This document shows positions 55,895-64,000 of a stretch of DNA of 64,000 nt, piece after piece. This DNA comes from Melieria omissa (lineage: Eukaryota; Arthropoda; Insecta; Diptera; Ulidiidae): NCBI GenBank assembly GCA_963971225.1, contig OZ020269.1:106277486-106341485 (forward strand). The letters run 5' to 3'. Under the pieces are notes generated by a model, which saw nothing but the letters and a program-made list of their open reading frames with translations, was not told the DNA's origin and searched no databases. The first letter of the stretch is position 1, and the number at the start of each line of letters is the position of its first letter. Both the position numbers and the translations under genes were made by a program.

Positions 55895-55903
55895 TATAAA
55901 AGG
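55895..55903 (+). promoter_or_regulatory. TATA-box promoter candidate
   Basis: TATAAAAGG is followed about 35 bp later by an initiator-like ccacagttagt (55928-55938) in a locally G+C-rich context. This is the arrangement of compact TATA-driven fly genes. No open frame follows within several hundred bases, so it is a decayed gene start, a non-coding RNA or chance. Confidence 0.3.
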
Positions 55904-55939
55904 CAGCCGGGTACAGTCATGGTTGCCACAGTTAGTTTT

Positions 55940-56205
55940 TTTAACCAAAATAGATTAATTCCAATTTTAATTTTCTTTTAATTTAGTTACTTGGTTTGAC
56001 TTGGTTCTTTGCTGACTTTTTGTAAGGAAAACCTAATGTATAAAACATGATAAATATTTAGCGACAAAGATTTGAGCAACACCTTTTTTTTAATTAAATT
56101 ATATACAGCGCAGTAATAAATAAAGTGGAGCGAAAATAAAGTGATAAGTGGAAAATTTTAAATAAATTGACTACCATAGTGAAATGCGATAAAAAAATTG
56201 CAGTT
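55940..56205. other. No gene recognised
   Basis: AT-rich DNA between the TATA-like site and a threefold repeat. Confidence 0.3.
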
Positions 56206-57120
56206 TGTTTAACTTTGGCACAATGCAGCGATACGAACTACGACTGCTTTGGCTAGCAGAATTGTTTTTCGTAACAATATATATTGAACTGTTAACGAGT
56301 TACCAGAAAATAAGTTGGCTTGACTTCAGTCATTAACTGATTGGATTGTCCTGTAAGTTATAAATGTAAAAAAAGACAACAATTTGAGGGTAAAGGGACA
56401 TGTGGGGTCAGGTTAGTAAGGTTAGGTTAGGATGTCACTTTGTTGAGCTCACACTTTTTTTTGGTTAAAAAGTAGCGCATTTCAAGTACTTGCAATGAAG
56501 CTATGGCAACCCTACCAACTATTAACAATAACAATTTCCCATTATCTTCTTCAGGGCTTTTTCCAGAGGCGAACTGCGCTAAAGAATTTCAATAGTTTTT
56601 ATTTTGGCACAGTCCAGCGATACGAACTACTCCTACTTTGACCAGTAGAATTGATTTTCGTAACAATATAAAATTAACTGGTAACGATTTACCGGAGTAT
56701 AAGTTGTCTTGAATTCAGTCATTAACTGAGAACAGGACAATCTTCAGTTACAAATGTAAAAAAAGACAAAAATGTTGGTTAAAAAGGGCAATTGGGTTTA
56801 GGTTAGGATGGCACCTTGTTTAGCTCACATTTAGGGCGTAAAAAGTAGCACATTTGTAATACTACCAGTTATTAACAACAAAAATTTCCCACTTTCTTCT
56901 TCAGAGCTTTTTCTGCTGGCGAACTGCGTTAAAGAATTTCAGTGTGTTTCAATTTGGCACAATACAGCGATACGAACTAAGCCGACTTTGGTCAGTTAAA
57001 TTGATTAAACTCTGGCAACCCTACCAACTTTTAACAGAAAAAATATTTTTTTTGTATCTTCTTCAGCGCTTTTCATTCCTCACCTACAAAACACTAGAAA
57101 GAAAAAATTATCTGGCAACG
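56206..57120. repeat. Threefold repeat, ~350-390-bp unit
   Basis: Copies begin near 56214, 56602 and 56952 with ttggcacaatgcagcgatac then gaacta. They share agaattgattttcgtaacaa, taagttggcttgacttcagt, cattaactga and tctggcaaccctaccaac. The third copy is shorter. No coding potential recognised. Confidence 0.7.
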
Positions 57121-58889
57121 GAATTCATTGATGGATATGGCAAATTGAAGTAACAACAACAAAGTCAAGAATTTCCTATAATTTTCACGCCTCCACACCT
57201 CAGCAATGAAGATTTGCAGCGAAAAAATTTGGATTTGTTTATTTAAAAAACGTTTCACATTTCGATGCATTTCTCACTTTAGCTGCGGACTAATGTTGTA
57301 GTTGTTGTTTTTTAGGTTTGTTGTAATTGTGCAGACATCTTTGAGCCGCCAGTCAGTCAGTCAATTTATATGCGAGATCCATTCTCCCCACCCCACAAAA
57401 ACAACACGCTGCCCATAAAGCCTAACAAGCAAACGAACAACAGCCGAAGAATGACAGATGAACGAATGTACAAAAACAACAACAGCATTTACATCGTTTG
57501 CATGCACAAAATGCCGCTGCAGCGGGCTGGCGGAACGGACGCAACAAACAGTCAGCAAAGCAGACAGTTGAATAGACAGACGAACGAACGGACAGACAAA
57601 CAGACAGACAGACAGATAGAGACAACCGATTGAATTGCATCGTTGGGGAAGTGTTCGCCCATCGGAAAGCAACAACAACAACAACAGCAACACGCAAATC
57701 AAATGCACAACGACGAGTGAATTGGTGAGTGAGCGAGTGGAGAAAGACGAAACGTTTTATTCGCATTCGTAAATAAAAGCGACGGACAAGTTGAATGACA
57801 TAAAACAGCGACTGACCTTCAACTCTGAAACTGAACCTTACGAGCGATGTGCGATGTGCGCCGTGCACTGTGTCTGTCTGTCTGTCTGTTTGGCTGTTTG
57901 TCTGTCTGTGTCGTTGGCGTTTATTGCAGTGCAAACAAAAACAAAAACACATTACAGATTGTATGAAATTTGCACAAAATGCGAAGAGCAACAAAATGAA
58001 GACGGCGAAGAAGAAGAAGAAGCAGTTAAAGATGAACAACAAAAACAATAACAACATCTGCGACATATCATATATTCATAATGATGTCAGGGAGTGAGAT
58101 GTTGTTGTTTTTTATTGTTGTTGGTGCCAGAGTAAGAATAAGCATGTAAGCAAGAGAGTGAGAAGCAGAGAGAGAGGGAAAGCATGAGTTGAGTGCAGCA
58201 ACGAAATCGTTGAATACTGGAAATTGGCGCAGCTTGTTTGGGAGTCGACGTTGTTGCCTTTTGGCACCGTCGACATTATTTTTTTTCTCGTTTACTTCCT
58301 TTTTTCTTGCAGTTAATTTTTTGTGTTTAGTTGTTTTACACTTGTTCGCTGCTACTAAATATTCGTTTTGTTGTGTTGCGTTGTTGTACGCAATGTTCGT
58401 TTAATGTTTGCCTCCAGAATTCGAATGTGTTTCCCACTTTCGTTTTTCCTCATTTTTACTGCTTCGCGTTCTTTAACCACACGTAAAATTTCTGCCTTCA
58501 AGTGTCCGCGCTTTAGCCATAAAAAAAATTTTCTATATTTTGTTAGTTTACTGTTGCTACTTTTTTCGGTCCTTTTTCAATTTATTCTTTTCTACTTCTT
58601 TTGATTTTTTCATTATTTGTTTTTGATCTTTGATCCAATTTTTATTTACTCTTTCATCTTTATGTTCTTTACACATCCATTTGATGCCTTCCGCCATTTG
58701 ATCCGTTTTATGGCTCTGAAACGTTAAAAAAGCTTCTATATTAAGTTTTTTTATTATTAAGTAGGTACTATTTCAGTCTTTCTTTAATTTCTTTTTCTTT
58801 CGATTTCATCATAACTTCTCTTTATTCTTTTTTCCTTTTAATATTAAGTTTTTCTCGACTTTTTCTTTTTCCTCGTCATTACTATCCAC
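57121..58889. other. Non-coding, no gene recognised
   Basis: CAA-rich runs near 57665-57690, gacagacagacagacag near 57590-57615 and tgtctgtctgtctgt near 57870-57895 (the two tracts are complementary in composition). A GAAGAA run lies near 58005-58025. After 58290 the DNA is T-rich. No recognised exon. Confidence 0.45.
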
Positions 58890-59218
58890 AAGTGTCCGAC
58901 CGAATATTCGTCTTCGGCTTCAGTATTCGGCCAATCGGTCAATTTTAAATCTTCGGCTTCGGCCAAATTGTCGAATACTTTAGCCGAAGGTTTTTGCTCT
59001 ACAATGTAAGTAAATTTGCTCTGTTTCGAAGTACTTTCTCAAAGATCAGGTCTTATTGATATTTCGGACATTAAGATTGTGATCAATAAAAGATTTTTTA
59101 TTATTATTTTAATTTTTTTTATTACTTTTAATAGTGTTCGTCTTCGGCCTTTGACCTAATAGTATAGTTATGCCGAATATTCGGCTTTGGCCCTAAATCC
59201 ACCTTCGGTCAGACACTA
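58890..59218. mobile_element. hAT-type MITE with 8-bp duplication
   Basis: 329 bp flanked by CTATCCAC on both sides (58882-58889 and 59219-59226). Terminal repeats AAGTGTCCGACCGAA and, inverted from the right, TAGTGTCTGACCGAA agree at 13 of 15 bases. Interior is rich in attcggc/gccgaat. Typical of insect hAT derivatives. Confidence 0.88.
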
Positions 59219-59226
59219 CTATCCAC

Positions 59227-59999
59227 AACAGAGTTGCCGCTTTTGGTCTCTTCGGACCAAAAGTGATCAGTTTTTTTTACTTTGGTCCGCTTAAACGAAT
59301 TTCGGTCCGTTTTGCGATGTGAATATCAACAAATTTATTAAAAAAATAAAATTTTAATTTAAAAACGAATTTAAAGATAACGCAATTTTCCAATTTGTTC
59401 GGTTGGGATCGGATTTGGTCGTAAAAAATGTTTCAAGTGTTTCAATTTTCTATGTTTTTTCTTCTCTTTTTCCTTTTCTCATTACTAAGCTTTCTTTCCT
59501 AACCTCATATAATTTCATTCTATATTATTGTTACGAAAATTACTTCACAGGTTCGTTTTGATTGTGTTTGAACATAAAACAACTTCAATTACTCAGCGCA
59601 AACGCAGCCAAAAACCAACAATCGCTTTATTTACAAAATTTGCACTTGTTACTACTTTTCACTACTACTATTGCATGTTTCCCCATTGTTTGCTCAACAC
59701 AGACTCGACTCCCTGCGCTGCACACAGCTGCTTTTATACTAGTTTTCCTATCGCACCGAGGTTTCTTGCACATTCCAGTTTTACTTTCTATTTCGTTTGT
59801 TCTAGCAAAGCTCATCACCATATCGGACTATACCAAGCGAATTATACCAAATTTGCCGTCCTTCAAAGTGCATGCCTAAAAGTATGCTTGGAAAAGCATT
59901 CGTGCATAGAAAAGCCTTCAGCACAGAGTGCCTTATCGTTTAATTATTCTGACTCCAATCAACTTCTTCTAGATTATCTTCCTCCAACTGCCCAATCCT
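59227..59999. other. No gene recognised
   Basis: A short hairpin ttttggtctcttcggaccaa at 59243-59263 and a repeated tttggtccg motif suggest a decayed foldback element. The rest, including the open frame at 59528-60019, shows no recognisable protein signature. Confidence 0.3.
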
Positions 60000-61650
60000 C
60001 CTTTTTCGTTTTCAATTAAAATATTATCCTTTTTGCATCCAAATATCCTTTTTGGACCCTAAATGTTCTTCCTTTTGACATTAAATGTTCTCCTTTTTTC
60101 CCCCAAATGTTCTTTTTTGACTATAAAATGCCTTATTTAACATTTAGAAACCATTTTCAGATCAATCCATATAGTGTCCTTTTAACTAACACTTCAACCA
60201 TTCACCTCAACCATTCTCTTTGCCCACATTTTGTTACTTCAACCTCTCTATGTTTTTTCAGTCTCCTTATGTTTGCCTCTCCCTATTTGTTGCCCCAATC
60301 TTTTTAATTTACTTCGTCAGCAATTCAATTTATTGATCTTTCCCCACTTTAATCTTCTCACGTCCCAGAGCAATTCTATTGATATTCAATTTCAACCTAT
60401 CCGAGCTTGTCTATTTAAATCTATCTAATTTAGTTTCCGAACAGTTTATTTCACTTCAGTCTTCCTATCTCTTGGTTTCAGATTCTAAGCAATTTTACTC
60501 ATCTTTAATTACTAATTTCACAGTCTCTGTTTTTGTGTTCTATTTAATTTTTAAAGAATTCTATTAATTTTCAATTCTCATCCTTTTTCACTTCGCTCTC
60601 TAAATTTTGACTTTCTCAGCAATTCAATTTATCCACCTTTTTTCATCTTCACTCTTCTAATCCTTTTCACCACAATGCTTATGCCAGTCTATCCATTCTT
60701 CATTTTCAATCTATCCCACTTCAGTCTTCCTATATTTTTTCAGTTTCGAAGCAATTTTACTCATCTTCAATTTCCATCTTTTCAATTTCACAGTTTGTAT
60801 CACAAAGATTTCATTCTATAAGGTTCTATTTAATTTTTAAGAAAATCTATTCAATTTCAATTTTCTTTTTTCCACTTCGCTCTCTTAATCTTTCTGATCA
60901 ATTCAAGTAATCCACCTTTTTTCATCTTCACTCTTTTTGCCCTTCTACTGCAATTCTTGAACCATTCTATTCATTCTTCATTTTCAATTTATTTCACTTC
61001 AGTCTTCCTATCTCTTTGTTTCTTAGCAATTCTACGCATCTTCAATTTCCAATTTTATGTTCTTCTATGTTCCATTTAGTTCCTAAGATATTCTATTCAT
61101 TTTCAATTTTCATCTTTTTCCAATTCGCTCTCTCAATCTTCCTAATCTACTTCCTTAGTAATTCAATTCAAATTACCCATCTTTTTTAACTTCACTTTTC
61201 CATCCTTCTACTCCAATTCTTGAGCCATTCTATTCATTCCCTATATACATCTTTTTCCCACTTCAGCCCCCTCTCTTTTTGTTCCAATCTACCTCATCTT
61301 CAATTTCCATCTTTTTAACTTCAAAATGCTAATCTTTCTAATTGACTTCCTGGACAATCCAATTTAAGTACTCGTACCCTTCCCCACTTTAGTCTCTGTT
61401 TGTTCTAGTTCCCAAGAAATTCTATTCATTCTCAATTTCCATCTTTTCCTACATCACTCTTCCAATCTTTCGAATTTATTTACTGTTTAAAAACACAGAC
61501 TGGATAACTGGATTCCCACTTTACTCTACCCATCTTTCTACTTCAGTCCTTTTAGCTGTTCTATTCATCCTCAATTTTCATCTTCTCCTTCTTCAGTCTC
61601 CCAATTTTTGCACTCAAGTCTCTTAGAAATTCTACTCACTCTCAATTTCC
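60000..61650. repeat. Pyrimidine-rich degenerate tandem array
   Basis: Irregular copies, roughly 130-200 bp apart, share cttcagtcttcctatctctt, agcaattctattcatcttca, atttccatctttttcc and cacttcgctctcttaatctt. There are very few purines on the plus strand over 1.6 kb. No coding sense. Confidence 0.6.
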
Positions 61651-61682
61651 ATGTTTCCAACTTCACAATTCTCATCGAAGTA

Positions 61683-61919
61683 CAGTCGTGTCTGGGTATA
61701 GTGAACACCCTATATAATGAACACCCTATATAGTGAACACCCAAATTTTGATATCGAGCCTCTAAATATAGAAAACAATTTTCAAGCAAAAAACAAAAAG
61801 TGTATTTGGAGCAAATAAAACGAGTTTTTGAACAAAAATTTTGACCTTGATATAGTGAACAACCTCAATACAGTAAACAGGCCTTGCAATAATCAGTTCA
61901 ATATATCCAGACACCACTG
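61683..61919. mobile_element. pogo/Tigger-like MITE
   Basis: 237 bp flanked by TA (61681-61682 and 61920-61921). Ends CAGTCGTGTCTGGGTATAGT and, inverted, CAGTGGTGTCTGGATATATT agree at 21 of the first 24 bases. Interior repeats tatagtgaacaccc three times near the left end. Confidence 0.85.
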
Positions 61920-62341
61920 TAGTTCAAGTTTCTGAGCAATTGTAGCCATCCTTTCAAATTCCTCTCATTATTTCCCATCTTTTTTAGTGCAATCCTGTTC
62001 TAATCAAAAGCCTTTGGACATAACAACCCAAAATTAAACCGAATACCATGTCCAATTCTTATCGATCCGAATACCCAACAGGATGGGTTATAGTTCAGGA
62101 TGCACTATACTTTGCATGGGGGCCGGGGAGACCCCAACACACCTGGACAACGAAAACCAAAAACCATATGAAACAGGCATATTCAGAGATTGGAACAATT
62201 CAGGGAGAGAATGGAAACTACGAAATAGAAGAAGAAGAATCTGACCCCAAATGAATTTTGATAAAAGCTTAAAAGAAAAGAGACGCAATATCGAGTTTTA
62301 AGGCTCAGTTAATAAAAATGTAAATTTCTTATACTTTTCTC

Positions 62342-62468
62342 CAGTGGCGGATCCAGGGGGGTTTTGGGGGTCGAAACCCCGAAATATTTGTATCGACTAT
62401 AAAACTACATACAAATTAATTAATTACTTTTTAAAACCCCCCGAAATATTTTTCTGGATCCGCGCCTA
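62342..62468. mobile_element. Short hAT-type MITE with perfect 8-bp duplication
   Basis: 127 bp flanked by CTTTTCTC (62334-62341 and 62469-62476). The left end CAGTGGCGGATCCAG and right end, inverted, TAGGCGCGGATCCAG share the GGATCCAG core. It contains ggggggttttgggggtcgaa and aaaaccccccgaaatattt, so the interior also pairs with itself. Confidence 0.85.
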
Positions 62469-62476
62469 CTTTTCTC

Positions 62477-64000
62477 GATTCTTCAATTAAAAGATCCATC
62501 CAACCCTTTCTTCACTCATTTTTTGATTCAGTTATAAACATTTGCGAGTGTAGTAGAATTATTAATAAAAATATAGAAATTATCTTTAATAGACTTTTTC
62601 AACATTTCATTCATTCAATTCTCTCACCCATTCCTCATTCATTCATAAATCATTCTTCTGGGTAGATTAGAGTGCACAGCTGTCGATACAGAAATCACTC
62701 AAATTTAAATATTTAATGTTTTATTGCTTTATTCATCAACACAGGTCGACAACAATGCAAAAGTATCAACTAAACAATTTGGGTTGAATAAGTCAACGAA
62801 ACATTTGACCTGAAAATGGGTGTGTGAAACCGGCCAAAAGGTGGAAGAAGTCGCACACGGCAAATGCAAATAAAAACAAAAACTGCACAAAAAGCGAAGA
62901 GAAGGAGAACCAATTTTGTGGGCTGCGACCATACTTTGCCGTAGATTTGTGTTTTTTTACATTTGTCGGGTCGATAAAAGGTCGCCCACCTGTGTGGGAA
63001 ATTTCGTTGTTTTTTTTTTTTTTGGTGTAGCAAAATATAAACAAACACCTGCACACACACACAGGACACAAGTCACTGCTGGCGCGAACATGTGAACGAG
63101 CCGCCTTCAGACGCCTGCTGAGTTTATGAATAAATAACATTGACAAAAACAACAAAAACAACAACAACAAGGGAAGAGCAGCAAGCAAGCGAAAGCACAT
63201 TTATTTGCCTCTCGATTGCACAGTGGCACAAGGACACAAAAGCAGACGCGTCACTGTCGCAGTCAGGCGACCTGAAGCCAAATTTAAATAAAGAATCAAT
63301 AGAATTGCTGGCCGCGCACAACCTTTGGCTGCAGTGTGTGTGTTTGTGTGTGTGTGTTAATGTTTGTTTGTTTGTGTGTGTGTGAGGGCGTTTTACCTTT
63401 TCAACCCTTTAAATGGCGTTCAATCTTTTAACTGAAAGTAATAGAAGAAAATTTGCTAAAATCGGCTGACGCAACGACAGTTGAGTGATAGCAAAAGTGT
63501 ACTCAGAGAATGATTTTCGATCTATTTTTGTTAGTGTAAAATTACAAATAAAAATAAAAAAGCAGCTTGAAAGAAATTCTGCGGTTTTGGTGCAATTTTT
63601 CGAAATTAATTTGCCACAATCTGTCGGCGTGCACAACGTGTCGTATGAGTTACGGCCAATTAAAAGTTGCAAAGTGCCGCCAACAGAGTTTGTTAGCAAC
63701 GCTGCGAACGGCGCGTGGAGGAAAATACACAATTAGTTGTTGCGTATACGCATTGGTGACCCGCAGAGTTTGAAGCACACGCACTTCGTTGCTGTGCTGA
63801 GGTGTGTCCAATCGAGTTTTGCTTTGATGTGGACTCGCTTTGAACATGTTTCAAGGTGCGTGCAACAACAACAATACACACTCTATGAACTTTTAAAATG
63901 CAATTTCATTTCAGGCCTCACAACAGCAACGAAAATGAAAATGAAAACAGAAAAAGTTGCTCCCCGATGATGTCAGAACGCCAAATCCTCACAATTCCAA
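62477..64000. other. Non-coding, no gene recognised
   Basis: AT-rich DNA with CAA-rich runs (63145-63170), a GT/TTG tract at 63334-63385 and small frames on both strands. Nothing can be assigned to a gene. Confidence 0.4.

Noticed and set aside
57422..58066. 214-codon minus-strand frame with Phe/Leu-rich and Cys-rich parts
   Set aside because: It spans tgtctg and CAA/GTT low-complexity tracts, has overlapping frames on the other strand and no recognisable domain.
59528..60019. 163-codon plus-strand frame
   Set aside because: No domain, no codon bias and an overlapping second frame of similar length. It is likely chance in T/C-rich DNA.

Overview
This is nuclear DNA from a higher fly (Diptera, Brachycera), and a tephritid fruit fly fits best. 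Three things point that way. The only host protein-coding exons are recognisable as the A-isoform-specific N-terminal exons of the ecdysone receptor EcR. The two tRNA genes are insect-like. The rest is AT-rich intron and intergenic DNA packed with insect transposon debris. The species cannot be fixed from the sequence alone.

Layout. From 1 to 12.3 kb, on the EcR strand (minus), lies the start of a very long intron downstream of the A-specific exons. It holds degenerate tandem arrays, broken non-LTR retrotransposons, a GC-rich block (7.7-9.0 kb) with GAGA tracts and a perfect CTCF-type site, a tRNA-Asp(GTC) gene and a 41-bp minisatellite. Two EcR-A coding exons (12333-12511 and 12610-13607, minus strand) carry good splice sites in compatible phase. 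From 14 to 31.8 kb come large simple-sequence arrays (CGTAT, TTTTA, CTTAGT), several degenerate tandem arrays, a tRNA-Asn(GTT) gene, MITEs and an internally deleted mariner-like element. A GC-rich block at 31.8-34.2 kb resembles a promoter and 5' leader and may be the EcR-A start region, but this is inference. From 34.55 to 46.86 kb is a complete, very young Ty3/gypsy-type LTR retrotransposon. From 47 to 64 kb the sequence is again repeat-rich non-coding DNA with MITEs, LINE remnants and low-complexity stretches. No host gene is recognised there.

The most interesting object is the 12.3-kb LTR element. Its 3.3-kb LTRs differ by a single A in a homopolymer, it has a 4-bp target duplication (CACT), a perfect 18-nt tRNA-Lys-type primer site, gag and pol both open, and no env. 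Its Gag starts with a textbook RING-H2 finger. Gag and pol are joined by an in-frame GGGAAAC slippery heptamer followed nine nucleotides later by a potential H-type pseudoknot (8-bp and 7-bp perfect stems). The 3' end of each LTR contains two diverged copies of the primer-binding site, as if the LTR boundary has moved outwards in steps.

No search or alignment program was run. Family names rest on recognised motifs and remembered homologues, and approximate boundaries are marked as such in the entries.
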